Source: Teratosphaeria epicoccoides
Lineage: Eukaryota > Ascomycota > Dothideomycetes > Mycosphaerellales > Teratosphaeriaceae
Reading direction: 5' to 3'
Assembly (NCBI GenBank): GCA_021401465.1
Contig: JADDMT010000013.1
Location: 248,001 to 312,000, forward strand
DNA length: 64,000 bases
Shown here: positions 17,567-28,774 of the stretch, piece after piece
How positions within the stretch are numbered: position 1 is the first letter of the stretch
How the letters are laid out: each line of letters begins with the position of its first letter
Made by a program: the position numbers and the translations under genes
Notes under the pieces: model-generated
The model's database searches: none
The model's input: only the letters and a program-made list of their open reading frames with translations
Told to the model about the DNA's origin: nothing

Positions 17567-18683
17567 CTAGGACAAGCATAGCATCCCGCGAAGTTTTGCG
17601 TCGACAATTTCGACGGCGTCGGCGATGTTGAAGATGAAGAGCCAGATCATCGTGAGGAAGTAGATTGTGACGTCCGCGAAGAATATCCTATGACTCTGGC
17701 GGCCGCACCAATGAGTGCATCCTTCGCTGCTCTCACTTTCCGCGCCACTGCTCGGTACGCTGCGCAGATGTCGCCCCAGTCCCGCCGTCCGAGCCATATC
17801 ACAGTCGAGAGGCAAAGACCGAGCGTTGCGTTGCGCAAGTCTGACCATGCGACGCGGTAGACGGTGCAATTGTAGAGCTCGTTCAACGTCCATGAATATC
17901 CGGGGATGCAATAGATCACTGCGCATCCGCCAACTAGCCCAGCCGACCTGCGAACGCTCGCAGTTTCGTCGTTGAAGAGTTTCACTGCGATCCAGAGTAG
18001 CGCAATGAGCAGGACTCCATCTGCAAGATCTGCATCTTCCTTCTGTCGGAATCGCTGCCGGGATATCATGTCGATATGGGACCACAGCAGATGGTGGGAC
18101 GTTCGGAGGCTCCATAGACCGCAGACGCAGAGACCCAGGATGATCGGCCCACCAATCTGAAGATGTCTCGGCAGATTCCACTCGGGCAGTCGAGGCGGCG
18201 ATGTCGGAGGCGGTAACCCACGCGTGCTCCAGCGACTTGAAGAGCGGTGTGACCGACGTGACGGCCATTTGCCTCCCCAGGCTGTCTGCTGAGCTTTCGT
18301 GGGCGATCTGTGGGTCGCAGGCGAGCCGGGCACCGTCCTCGTTCCCTCGGGGCTCTCTTCGTCTTCATCAACGTCTCACCGTCCCCCGCTTCGATGGCCT
18401 CCGTGATTCTCTCCACCCCTCTCTCCTTGGGCCATTCGATGTCTGCTCGTTGCAGTGCCCACTTGCATGCCGCGAGTTCGGGATGGCCGCGCAGACTGAT
18501 GCGCCGAGGTGTTGCCGGCGTTGCCATGTCCCAAGTGGGGCTGAACGGGGATGTCTGGGGCCGGCATATGCTCGAGAGTGGCGTTGCATCCGTTGCTTGG
18601 ATGGCCTTCTTTGTGAAGAGGTCGCAGAATGTGGGCTTTGTTGCCGAGAGGGTGGAGCGTGGCTGGAACGGTCGTGTGGCCAC
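17567..18683 (-). CDS. Multi-pass membrane protein of unknown function, four exons proposed
   Basis: Proposed exons are 18683-18380, 18288-18218, 18156-17737 and 17695-17567 (307 residues). Introns of 91, 61 and 41 nt begin GT and end AG and keep the frame. The first ~100 residues are soluble, including CKWALQRADIEWPKERGVER. Hydrophobic segments follow: GGPIILGLCVCGLWSL, GVLLIALLWIAVKLF, GLVGGCAVIYCIPGY, LGLCLSTVIWLG and TIYFLTMIWLFIFNIA. I do not recognise the family. The 41-nt intron is short and its donor (GTGAGA) is only fair, so the exon 3-4 join is the weakest point. The stop is followed by a long in-frame opening. Confidence 0.5.
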
Positions 18684-19587
18684 AAAGAAGATGCCATGTT
18701 TGGTTTGGGAGGGAGATTGTCCGAAGTGCTCATCGCTTGAGCAAGACGGTGTATCTCGTCGGACTCGGCTCCAATCATCTGTGGGAATTGGGAGAAGACA
18801 TGAATGATTTCCAATGATGCGAGACTGGGGCGTTCACACGGAGCATTGTGATCTCAGTAGAGTCAGGGGCGCGAAGCATGAGAAGCAACGAGGCTGGCTT
18901 TGCTGATGGCCTGCATGCTTTGTGGAGGGCAATACTCGTTTCTTCTTACCGTCTTCATGTCTGTTGTTGATGTAGCATAAGAGAAGATAAGAAAAGAAAA
19001 GAAGAGAAACAAGATGTTCTAGGACAAGTTACATGACTCAGCTTTGATCATATCGATTATCTAAGTGATGACTGTGGATGACATAGTGATTGGTGGTGCG
19101 GAACGTTTGTGCTAACGCGCGGCAGGAACCGCCGACGACATGAAACGCCTCAAGTTGGAGAGCACCGCGCACCTTCCACTGCTCGCGTGTCATGAGGAGT
19201 GAGTGTCTCCCACGAGAGTCTTCCGCCTTGCAGCTGCCTCGATGGCGCGCGCCTGAACACACACAGTCGACTCAGCCATGTTGCACCCCCCTTGTTCCTT
19301 TCCTCCACCACCACCACTACCACAACAACAACAACCACCACCACCACCACCACAATAACAATAGCCGTCGGCGCATCATCGACCCCCTTCCATCTACTTC
19401 AACTGTACATACGATCCACCGTCGCACGATCCCCCTTTGTGCGCCATCCACACTCACTCCCCTTCCGGCCATACGGACCATGCCCGGAAGCATCGCTCGA
19501 TCATCCTTCATTTCCAAGCCTGTACGAAGCACTGCCAGCCGGTCTGCCCTGCCTCATTCCCCTCCTCTCCACCCACAACATTGACCC
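18684..19587. other. Intergenic region with the KCH1 promoter and leader
   Basis: This lies between divergent genes. The last ~300 bases hold CCA/ACA-rich simple sequence (about 19303-19370), probably in the KCH1 5' UTR. No gene is supported. Confidence 0.6.
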
Positions 19588-21987
19588 ATGACATCACACC
19601 CCGCCGTCATGGGCGGCGCCGGCGACCGCGAAAAGGCCCCGCCCGAGTACACCCAGAAATGGGACTTCATCACCCTCTCCGACTTCCGTCACGCCTCGGT
19701 CTGGACATATATCGCGTACGGCTGGCTCTGGTTCATGGCTTTGGTCTCCGTCGCAGTCTACACCCTCGACACCTACACCGCCGTCAACTTGCTCGCCTTC
19801 AACACCTGGAGCTCCTCCGTCAAGGCGACGTTGAGCATCAAGTACACCAAGTGGATCTTCTCCGGCTGCATCATCTTGTCGTGGCTGCTCTGCATCTACG
19901 CCTGGCTCCGCGCCGTCCGCGTCATCAAGCGCCGCGGCGTGGCCGAGAGCTACATGGACCCCTTGGCCGTCACCCTGCAGAGCATGCGGAGTCAGGGTTG
20001 GCGGAGGTTCCTGGTCTTCACCGAGCTGACCAAGTCGAAGAAGGGCGTCGACTACATCGCCTTCTTCGTATACTTTGCCTTCCAGGGCGCCATTCGGGTC
20101 ATCCTCGCCGAAGGTCCGCGCCAGGCCGTGAATGCCTACACCCTCTACAGCGTCATGGACGCCCGCATCGAGGTGCACCACGGACCATCCGACGGCCACA
20201 GCGCCATCCAGCAGTTCTTCCTCAACTTGCAGGCCCTGGCCAACGAGAACACCCGGCAGACGCTGATCTACTGCGCCATGCTGACCACCCTCGTCATTTG
20301 GGTGTTTTCGGCGTTGAGCTTGATCCTCGCCACCATTCTGTACCTCATCTTCTTGTGGCACTACATCCCGCAGCGCGACGGTCGGCTGAGCGTGTTTTGC
20401 CGACGAAAGATTGACAAGCGGCTGGAGAAGGTGGTGGAACACAAGATCAAGGCGGCGCTGGAGGAGGAGGAGGCGGCGGCAAAAAGGAGGGAAATGAAGA
20501 AACGCGAGCGCGAGCGCGAGCGCAAGAAGAATGGCGAGGCACTCCCTCCGCCGAAGATGCTGGGAGACACCGGGCGACAGCCGACCCTGCCGCAAATCGG
20601 CGATCGTCCCGAGCTGGGCGAGCGGGAGGGTGAAGAGATGGATGGAACGAGGTTGAAGAGACAGGATACATCGACCACGACGACGACATTGCCGCCATAT
20701 TCGAGTCGGCCGCCGACGAGGAATCAGACGGACAGGCAGCCGACCTTGCCGGACTTGGACAGACCGTCCATGCCCGGTCGATCCGAGACGGGAACATCCG
20801 CATGGACGAGCGACAGCTACGCGAGCGATGCTCCCCTTTGGGACAACGCAGGTCATGCGGGTGGAGATGGCAGGAGCACTCCCGGCTGGAGCATGCCTCT
20901 TTGTGGCCGACCAGATTCGAACACGTCCTTCCCATCGCAGCGGCCCATGATGGGCAGAGGTGGCTCGCAAGCCTCGATGCAGCAGCGCAGCTTCACCCCC
21001 TCGGCCGCCCACGGGCCCGATGGCTCCGTGTATGGTCGGCCGTCACCTCATGGACCTCCGGGTTCCGGCACGCGTGGGCGGCCCGGTCCGGGGCCCGTGC
21101 CGGTCAGGTCACATCCGGGCGGATGCGGTGACGAGCCACGGTCCGTCAGTGGCCCTCTGGGTCCACCGCCTCGAGCGAATACTGCGATGGGCCTGGGACC
21201 GGTGGGCCGGCGGAGTCCCGCCACGGGCCTACCACCGCGCGCAAATACTGCGGCGGGCTTCGCACCCGGTCCGGTGAGGGGGCAGGACTCGTCGCCCGTG
21301 GGTCCGCCACCACGCTCGAACACATCTCAAGGATTCGGTGGTCCGGGTGCGCCTCCACCGCTGAGCCGACCACAGACTTTTGGCACCCTGCACAGCCAGC
21401 AGAATTCTTTCAGCCGGCCCACCCGACCGTCACACCCGCGGAAGCCATCGGCATACTCGTCTGACAGTCACCCGTGTGATCTCTACGTAGAGCCTGATAG
21501 CTACGAAATGACCCCTTGCCCCGCCTACACCACTTCACCCTCCGGAATGGCGGGTCACTCATCAAGCCAGCAAGGACCATCGTACACGCCTTTCCACCCT
21601 TCGCGCATGGCACCACCCTCGCCCGCGCCTCCGGCGACAGCTCCACTTGTGCCAGGAGGCCTCCAGCCGGGTCCGAAGCGCAACATCACCGTCGCGGGCG
21701 GACCTGGCGCCGGCGACAGCTACTTCGGGAAGGTGCAGCATGTCCCCGCGAGAAGCGTCACGGCGCCGGTCATGGATACGCACCGGTTGACCGCTGTGAG
21801 TCAAGAAGCCAGGATCTCGACGGGCGAAGGGTATGGGGATATTTTGGCCGAATATGGGGTGCCCTCGTCCAGACACAACTCCGTCGCGCCGCCGGAACCA
21901 AGCTTCGTGCCTGAGGGGGTCTGGAGGCACCATGGTGGACGGCGTGGGTACGGTGGGCGCGGTGGTGGGGCGGGACATGGCTGGTGA
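19588..21987 (+). CDS. KCH1: Kch1-family low-affinity potassium channel/transporter
   Basis: Intronless, 799 residues. The N-terminal ~270 residues match the fungal KCH family, plasma-membrane proteins for low-affinity K+ entry that support stress- or pheromone-linked calcium influx in yeast. The opening WDFITLSDFRHASVWTYIAYG is characteristic. Membrane segments are visible at ~41-62, ~88-110, ~155-172 and ~228-262. A charged coiled stretch (KRREMKKRERERERKK) follows, then a ~450-residue Pro/Gly/Ser-rich cytosolic tail with repeated PPPRANTAMG-like units. That tail is much longer than the channel core and is probably regulatory. Start chosen at the first ATG, nine codons before a second in-frame ATG. 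Confidence 0.85.
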   Translation: MTSHPAVMGGAGDREKAPPEYTQKWDFITLSDFRHASVWTYIAYGWLWFMALVSVAVYTLDTYTAVNLLAFNTWSSSVKATLSIKYTKWIFSGCIILSWLLCIYAWLRAVRVIKRRGVAESYMDPLAVTLQSMRSQGWRRFLVFTELTKSKKGVDYIAFFVYFAFQGAIRVILAEGPRQAVNAYTLYSVMDARIEVHHGPSDGHSAIQQFFLNLQALANENTRQTLIYCAMLTTLVIWVFSALSLILATILYLIFLWHYIPQRDGRLSVFCRRKIDKRLEKVVEHKIKAALEEEEAAAKRREMKKRERERERKKNGEALPPPKMLGDTGRQPTLPQIGDRPELGEREGEEMDGTRLKRQDTSTTTTTLPPYSSRPPTRNQTDRQPTLPDLDRPSMPGRSETGTSAWTSDSYASDAPLWDNAGHAGGDGRSTPGWSMPLCGRPDSNTSFPSQRPMMGRGGSQASMQQRSFTPSAAHGPDGSVYGRPSPHGPPGSGTRGRPGPGPVPVRSHPGGCGDEPRSVSGPLGPPPRANTAMGLGPVGRRSPATGLPPRANTAAGFAPGPVRGQDSSPVGPPPRSNTSQGFGGPGAPPPLSRPQTFGTLHSQQNSFSRPTRPSHPRKPSAYSSDSHPCDLYVEPDSYEMTPCPAYTTSPSGMAGHSSSQQGPSYTPFHPSRMAPPSPAPPATAPLVPGGLQPGPKRNITVAGGPGAGDSYFGKVQHVPARSVTAPVMDTHRLTAVSQEARISTGEGYGDILAEYGVPSSRHNSVAPPEPSFVPEGVWRHHGGRRGYGGRGGGAGHGW

Positions 21988-22554
21988 TCGCATCGACCCG
22001 GGAAGTGAGGACCCGGGGAAAACAAGAGGAAATGAGTACATGATGCATGCGCCGCTGTCACAGCTGATGAATTATATGTCCTGGGAGGGTCGAGCGTTCG
22101 AGCGAGCTGCGGCACCGCGTCTGTCGGATGATGCACACAGATGCTGAGTGGCGCACGAGAGATACCCTTTTTGCGCGCTGTATATACGACCCTCGTACGC
22201 GAAGATTCCCAAAAGGTCCCCCACAACCCGCGTCTTCCTCTCGTGCCTCTCTGCCTGTGATGATCGATCGCGTCGGCTGACACAGGGCATTTCTAACGCG
22301 CGGACACCACCACTCGCGACGGTACCGTGAGAAAGGCGACCGCTGGCGGAAAGCGTTGCCATGGGGCCCCCGAACGAGTGTCGGCCGACCTCGTTTCTGC
22401 GTTTACTCCCCCCCCCCCCCTCCTCTTCTCCCCTTTTCGACAGCGATCCCGACTTCGTCCGCCCGCACGGGGCCCCTTCCGCCCCACACCGTGAAGCGAC
22501 TCACGCCCTAGTTTGTGGTTGTTTGGGTGGGATGAGGCGGTCGTGGATCCGATG

Positions 22555-22715
22555 TTGGGTTCGGGGACTTTGGCAGGTAGGTGATTTCGGGGACTTTGGC
22601 AGCTAGGGGGGGTTGGTGGGGGTGGGGGTTGTGATGGTGGGGGTGGTGATGCGGCTTTGAAGTTGGATGGGGATTTTGATGTTGCGGCTTTGAAGTTGGA
22701 TGGGGATTTTGGTGG
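22555..22715. repeat. Two adjacent short direct-repeat pairs
   Basis: The segment ttcggggactttggcag occurs twice about 27 bp apart near 22560 and 22587. A longer unit beginning gcggctttgaagttggatgg occurs twice 33 bp apart, near 22651 and 22684. Both look like recent local duplications. Confidence 0.75.
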
Positions 22716-23985
22716 GGGGGTTGGGGTGGAGGGGATGCCGATCAGCAGGAGGCAGAGGCGGGTGAGGGCACAGGGTGTGCTGTTGCGGGAGACGTTGGTG
22801 CGAATCCGCTTGGGGATTTGGCTGGGGAGGGTGAGATCAGAGGGGATACCATGTTGTGGCAATGCTCTGCTGCGATGGTTGGCTTTGGCTGCGGAAGGGC
22901 TAGAGAGCACGTTGACACGAGGAGCCTGTTTCGTGTGAGGCTGAAGGTTCTGAGCTTTGGATGGGGCTGTGGGCTCGCGGAGCTGGGACAGATGCTTGGT
23001 TTTGTGATGGCAATGACTTGCTGGGTCCGCTTGGAGGCATCACGACCGAGTTGAACCGTCATTCTACTTTGGTGATGTGTCACAGACTGGATAGAAGTGG
23101 ATGAGCCCGCGTCACTTGGTGCTGCGAATTGCGCCCCTGGAAGCATGCGACAGACGTTCAGTCTAACGCGACGCAGGCTCGAGCAGCGATGCAGATCGTC
23201 GAAGAACTATGGGAGAACTGATCAGATGCTCTGGGAGGACTTCCGCACGCTTTATTGCATCCACGATCCATCAACGATTGACTCAGACAACAAGCCTGAG
23301 CCGGTTGCACCATCGCTAAGCGAGACCTACCGGTGACAGCCGGTTGAATTCAGACCTGGAGATGCGACCAAGGCCCAAAGTATCGATGTGGTCGGTCTGA
23401 TGAAGAGACCGGACCGCTGTCTTTGCGGATACAGACCCTACACTAGTCTCGATGGTCACTAGCAATAAGACTCACGACCTATCTCATCTACGGCCTCGCT
23501 TCTCCGACCTTGTGTCACTCTTGATCAGCGTTGTCGACGAGTCGCTTAGTCCGAGTCCTGGCCGTATCGTCGAGCCGAGCCAGCGCTTCGGTTTGATAGA
23601 GCGTCCGTGAACGTATCGGACGGTGGCACGCAGTCTTGCTCTTCGGCGACCTGATCTGCTCTTCTCATATAGCTATAGCGGCGAGCGTGGGAGCAGTAGT
23701 GTTCACGACACAACACTAGGGCTACCTCCGATCTCGAGGGGCTGGGAAAGCACCGGGTCCATGTTCCGCAATCGCCTGACTAGGCGGTACTGCATCTGGG
23801 ACTGCTCTGCTGACAGTGCAGTCAGTCAAGGAACTCGAGCGTGGGACCGATTGAGTCATTGCGCAGCGAGCCCTGTTGCTACTCGCTGGTTGGCTACGGA
23901 CAGCGTCTACGGCGTGAGCCCCATGGTGGCAGTCCAATCGGGTAGGGATTACGACCGGAACGTGAACACCATTGCTATCAAAAAC

Positions 23986-24582
23986 TAGGCAAGTCGTCTC
24001 AGGGTTTCTTGCCTCGGAGTCGCCCGTTCTGTTTTGCTGATGGGGGATATCCCACGCCGTTGCCGCCGTGCCGCAGCGCCCACGGCGTGACAGGCTCATC
24101 CTGGACTTCGACGAGTTCCTCCTCCTCCTCCTCCTCCTCCTCCTCCTCCTCCTCCTTCTTTGGCTCCTCCTACTCTGGCTCCTCTCCCCGTGGGCGGTCT
24201 TCCTCTCCCAATCGGAATCCGTCATCGGCAGGTTTCGCGAAGCCCGAGGCCAGAGACCCATCATCTTGGTCAGATGCCAAGCTTGTTACATCCACATCCC
24301 ACTTGTTAATCCTCCGCGGCTTCTTCTTGAGAGTTCTGTGGAGTCTCTGCCGCTCCTTCAGCCCGATCGTGGTCACTGGGTGGAACCCATGAGTGTGTCG
24401 GGGCGCTACGCGAGCTTTTATGTCTACCCCCTGCTCGACGTTCGTCGCTGCGCGAGTCTGCTGGACTTCTGACCTCGGCGCTGTGGAAAGGCCCAAGAAA
24501 CGCTTGGCCCCGTACGGCCAGGTGGAGACTGCAATGTTGGAAATGCCCGTGGTGATCTGGTCAAGTTTTTGAAGAATTTGCA
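23986..24582 (-). pseudogene. Possible broken gene fragment with poly-Glu tract and in-frame TAG
   Basis: A minus frame (24582 down to a TAG at about 24172-24170) reads like protein, with ISNIAVSTWPYGAKRFLGL and RINKWDVDV. In the same frame past the TAG it continues as EEPKK, about 13 Glu from the CCT repeat, then LVEVQDEPVTPWALRHGG. There is no ATG at its head. This could be the end of a spliced gene, or a decayed one. No family was recognised. Confidence 0.3.
24118..24156. repeat. CCT trinucleotide repeat, 13 units
   Basis: A pure (CCT)13 run. On the minus strand, in the coding-like frame, it would read poly-Glu (GAG). Confidence 0.9.
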
Positions 24583-25828
24583 AATGTTCAGCCTACGAGG
24601 GTGCCAGATATGGCGAGCGAGCGTCGTGCATGGGACAGTGAGACTTGGCGATCAACTTTGGTCGCATCACAACCTCCAAGGTACCGAAGCCGACTATGGC
24701 AGTTGGTCTTTATCCGAGAATAGCTGGGTATCGTGCCATCGTTGGTGCAAGAGAGAGGGCATGGACAGTCGTGTGCGGCTCCTGGCATAGCTTGAACGGA
24801 TTGTTACAACAGCAAGCCAGGAATATTATGAGATTTGTATGCCTGATAACACTACCTACAGCAGTCACGACCTCGGCCTGGCTGTGGTCAAGGGCCGGGG
24901 TGACCGAGGATGACGACTCTGGCCGTAAGTCGGTCTCCTGAGACCTGCTGTCTGTCGCCAAGAATCATAGCAAGCATACGGAAGATGTATCTCGTCCAGG
25001 TTGAGTCCTGGCGTTGCCCACAACACCCTTAACTCCATACTTGAACCCTATTTTCCGCTCTGCGAACTCCAATGGCATGGCATCCTCAGCTTCGTGGAAG
25101 GACACGGAACGCAGCGGTAGTCGTCTCTGCATATTGCTTATCGTCGTCGCGGTGCTGGCTAAGGTGAAGCTTGAAACTGCTGTTGCAATGCGGAATCGTG
25201 GCTGGCACATGCATTTGTGTGATGCATCGCCCGGTTGCTCAGGCCTGGCAGTGCTTCCGGGAGCACAAGTCCGCTGGAACTCCCTTTTCTACGCTCAGGA
25301 TCAGCGTCAGATGCTTGACATGATGGAACACGTCACTGACGGGGCAGGGTAAAGTCACGTGGACAGCATATTCGTTTGTGATGGCGCTGATTGCGGCCTG
25401 ATCAGATCTGTCGCGGCGGGCAATTGGATGGCGAGCGATGGCGCGATCAAGGCCGTGCAATGCGTGCGGTCTTGTGACATTTGCAGATGTTCATCTCAGC
25501 CAAGCTCTCACCCCTCTCACCCCCTCCCCCCGCCCCCGGACTCAATCCGTCCATTTTCGCCAACCGACCATGTTTCTTCGCCCAGACGGAGGTTGTGGTG
25601 AGGGAGGACTATGGACAAGAAGACAGCGGAGTCCAGGCTCGGGTGCTGGTGGTGAGTGGTTCCAATAAGGAGTTTAGTTGCTCCGCGCCGAGCGCCTTCT
25701 CGACTGGAACATGGAAATGTCCCGAGGTCGTGGAAGCAGCCATGCCCGTCTCCACCACACTATCACCAGATTAAGAAGGAGCGGACGAATTAAAGGTGGA
25801 GAGCGGATGACTTGTCAGCAAATGGAGA

Positions 25829-28774
25829 ATGTCAAAGCCAGTCGCAAATGCGCGCACGTCACCGCAGCATCACTATCGACAGTCATCAGCGCTTCAAGGC
25901 CATAGCCCGCTCCACAAATTACTGACTCCCGCTTCTCTCAACGCAGGCTCCGACACCGACAACGAGCCGTCGACGTCAACACATACGTCAGGCTTTCCGA
26001 GCCGACAGCCGAGTCAGGATGTCGGACTTCAACAGGCAGCCTCTCCCTCCCTGAGTCATAGACTGCGGCATAACAGCAGCATATTAGCTCTTGCACTCTC
26101 AGAAGATGTCATCTATGCCGGCACGGGTCATGGCGAGATCCTGGTGTACTCGCTAGGCACATATGAGAAGAAGGCAACCATCGAGGGCCATAGGGGCAGT
26201 GTACTGGGTCTCTGCCTGAGCAGAGAACAAGATCTCCTCTTCAGCAGCGCTGGTGACAGGATCGTCAACGCCTGGAGCACCAAAGGCTACAAACGGCAGT
26301 TCTGCCTGCACAGCAGCTACGACGTTGGAGACATTTTCTGCGTCTCATACTCCCCTTCACTGCAGACTGTGTACTTGGGTGCCCAGAACACCAGTATCCA
26401 GTGGGCGGCTCGCAAATCGCAGCCTCTGGCACAAAAGCCGGACTACTTTTCTAGCACCAGGAATGACCCTTTTTTCGACTCTGCAGGGCCTGGAGGGTAC
26501 ATGACACCACGGCAGATTGAAGCCCCGACAGTCGCTAAAGATGCTGTCGGAGGCGAGACTATCCAGATCAGCAAAGACAACATCAAGCACTTTGCTCATT
26601 ATGGCTACGTCTTTTGCATGCAGATCGTGGCCCAAATGCCGGAATCCGGAGGCACAGAGGTCCTGGTTACAGGTGGCGGCGACGGCGTGGTGAAGTTCTG
26701 GCGGCTGAATGCGGAGTCAGGCGCCATCAGCGAGCTGTACACGCTTGACGATGGAAGGGAAGCAGGGCACAGTATCCTTTCCTTTGCCGTGGAAGGGACG
26801 TTTCTCTATTCCGGAAGATCGGGCGGCGAAGTTGACGTCTGGGACTTGGAGACCAGACAGCTGGTTCGGAACTTGAAGGCTCATCGTGATGACGTTCTCA
26901 CAATATGTGTCGGGGGAGGTTCCATGTTCTCAGCTGCGGTCACTGGGTTCGTGCGAAAGTTTGATAATCGCCAATACACCCTCAAATCGCGTTTCCAAGC
27001 GCACGAAGGTCGTATACTCACTTCTGCGTACACAGCACGGAAAGGGCGCCCAATCTATGTCACTGGCGGTAACGACAACTCGATCGCAGTATGGAACATC
27101 GCAGACTGTGTCACCCTGCCCGTCGCAAATGCAAAGACGAGTAATGAGCAGCTCTTCGAGTGTCTGCGCCGGTTTGTGAGCTACCGCACAGTGTCCTCGG
27201 ACAACCGCTACCAAGTCGACTGCAGGCGGGGCGCGTCCTACTTGCGCTCTGTATTCAAAAAATTTGGTGCTACGACGGAAATGCTCCCTACACCAGAGCC
27301 GTACAATCCTGTCATCTACGCTCGCTTCCGCGGCAATCCGTCTACGGCTGCCAAGCGCAAGAAGATTCTCTTCTATGGTCACTACGATGTCGTACCAGCA
27401 GACAACTGCACGTCCAAATGGCTTACCGCTGACCCATTCGCCATGGAAGGCATCGACGGGTATCTGTACGGCAGAGGCACGAGCGACAACAAAGGGCCAA
27501 TCATCGCTGCCATATTCGCTTGCGCAGAGCTACTGTCCTCACAACAGTTGGAAAGCGACATCATCTTTCTCATCGAAGGCGAAGAAGAATCTGGCTCTCG
27601 AGGCTTCGAAGCAGCAGTCAAAGCTGGCAAGGAGAAGATTGGAGATGTCGACTGGATTCTGCTCGCCAATTCGTACTGGCTGGATGACCGCATCCCATGC
27701 CTGACGTACGGGCTGAGAGGTGTCATCCACGCTACCGTGCAGATTGAGAGTAGTCATCCGGATCTCCACTCGGGCGTGGACGGAAGCAGACAGCTGGATG
27801 AAAGTCTGAAGGACCTGGTCATGCTGCTTTCGAAACTAACTGGTAGGGACGGAGAGGTGCTCATTCCTGGGTTTTATGATCCAATCCCTGAACTCAGCTC
27901 CGAAGAAGCCGCTCTGTATGACGAGATCATTGCCGCCCTCGTGCAACGCAACCCGTGTCTTGGCGATCGAGAGGAATTGACGAGGAGTCTGATGAGGAGA
28001 TGGAGAGAAGCTACACTCACGATTCACCGCTTCCAGACCTCTGGCCCAGACAACGCAACGATCATACCTCGCCTGGCCAAAGCTGCGCTATCTATGCGAC
28101 TGGTGCCGAATCAGGAATCTTCCGTGGTAGCAAAGAGTCTCGACGATTTCTTGCATTCTGAGTTCGTCAAGCTCGGCTCGAACAACTCCTTGACTGTGAC
28201 GATAGATCATCAGGCCGAGCCGTGGCTAGGAGACTGGACGAACGACCTCTTCAAATGCTTGGAGGAAGCCATCATGGACGTGTGGGGCCCGATCGAAAGT
28301 TCCAGCCCGCCCTCATCAGCTTGGAAGGGACGATGGAGTCCAGCTGTACCGGAGATGACAGTGCCAGAACAGGAGAGGGCTCCAAACGGCGGCTACTTCG
28401 CCAAGATCTCACCCACCACTTCCAGCGTCCTCGCGAACGGCAGTCAAGCAACTCCGAAGTTACCGCCCGTGAGTTCAATGGTGGAAGTTTCGAACCGGCT
28501 TGAGAGCCTCGCGACCACCGAGCCTACCTCCAGCGCAGGGGCGCCAGTCCCCAAGTCACGACCCAGCAGGCGCAAACCTCTCTACATCCGCGAAGGCGGC
28601 TCGATTCCCGCCATTCGGTTTCTGGAACAGACTTTCAATGCTCCTGCTGCGCATCTGCCGTGCGGACAGGCGAGCGACTCAGCACATTTGGATAGCGAGA
28701 GGTTGCGGTTGGAGAATCTGTATGCGGCGAAGCGGATTTTTGGGAGGGTGTTTGGGGAATTGCCGAGGCGGTAG
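25829..28774 (+). CDS. DUG2: Dug2-type WD40/M20 peptidase (glutathione degradation)
   Basis: Intronless, 981 residues. In yeast Dug2 works with Dug3 and Dug1 in cytosolic glutathione breakdown. Residues ~80-440 hold WD40 repeats (for example DGVVKFWRL, GGEVDVWDLE, GGNDNSIAVWNI). A zinc peptidase M20 domain follows: His518/Asp520 in FYGHYDVVPA, Asp553 in GRGTSDNKGP, the Glu cluster at ~585-587 in EGEEESGSRG, DLHSG for the lid start, and a C-terminal His in SDSAHLDSERL. A Ser/Pro-rich insert of ~120 residues sits between PPSSAW and PLYIREGGSIPA, inside the last part of the peptidase, and is unusual. All expected metal ligands seem present. Confidence 0.9.
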   Translation: MSKPVANARTSPQHHYRQSSALQGHSPLHKLLTPASLNAGSDTDNEPSTSTHTSGFPSRQPSQDVGLQQAASPSLSHRLRHNSSILALALSEDVIYAGTGHGEILVYSLGTYEKKATIEGHRGSVLGLCLSREQDLLFSSAGDRIVNAWSTKGYKRQFCLHSSYDVGDIFCVSYSPSLQTVYLGAQNTSIQWAARKSQPLAQKPDYFSSTRNDPFFDSAGPGGYMTPRQIEAPTVAKDAVGGETIQISKDNIKHFAHYGYVFCMQIVAQMPESGGTEVLVTGGGDGVVKFWRLNAESGAISELYTLDDGREAGHSILSFAVEGTFLYSGRSGGEVDVWDLETRQLVRNLKAHRDDVLTICVGGGSMFSAAVTGFVRKFDNRQYTLKSRFQAHEGRILTSAYTARKGRPIYVTGGNDNSIAVWNIADCVTLPVANAKTSNEQLFECLRRFVSYRTVSSDNRYQVDCRRGASYLRSVFKKFGATTEMLPTPEPYNPVIYARFRGNPSTAAKRKKILFYGHYDVVPADNCTSKWLTADPFAMEGIDGYLYGRGTSDNKGPIIAAIFACAELLSSQQLESDIIFLIEGEEESGSRGFEAAVKAGKEKIGDVDWILLANSYWLDDRIPCLTYGLRGVIHATVQIESSHPDLHSGVDGSRQLDESLKDLVMLLSKLTGRDGEVLIPGFYDPIPELSSEEAALYDEIIAALVQRNPCLGDREELTRSLMRRWREATLTIHRFQTSGPDNATIIPRLAKAALSMRLVPNQESSVVAKSLDDFLHSEFVKLGSNNSLTVTIDHQAEPWLGDWTNDLFKCLEEAIMDVWGPIESSSPPSSAWKGRWSPAVPEMTVPEQERAPNGGYFAKISPTTSSVLANGSQATPKLPPVSSMVEVSNRLESLATTEPTSSAGAPVPKSRPSRRKPLYIREGGSIPAIRFLEQTFNAPAAHLPCGQASDSAHLDSERLRLENLYAAKRIFGRVFGELPRR

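Larger units (their letters stand above)
21988..25828. other. Long intergenic region with no confident gene
   Basis: About 3.8 kb between KCH1 and DUG2. It contains a C13 run (22408-22420), two short direct repeats at 22555-22720, a CCT repeat at 24118-24156 and one coding-like minus fragment (described separately). Other open frames look random. The DUG2 promoter should be in the last few hundred bases. Confidence 0.55.

Noticed and set aside
19594..21012. 472-codon minus-strand open frame
   Set aside because: It is antisense to the KCH1 gene; length comes from high GC and codon bias of the real plus-strand gene.
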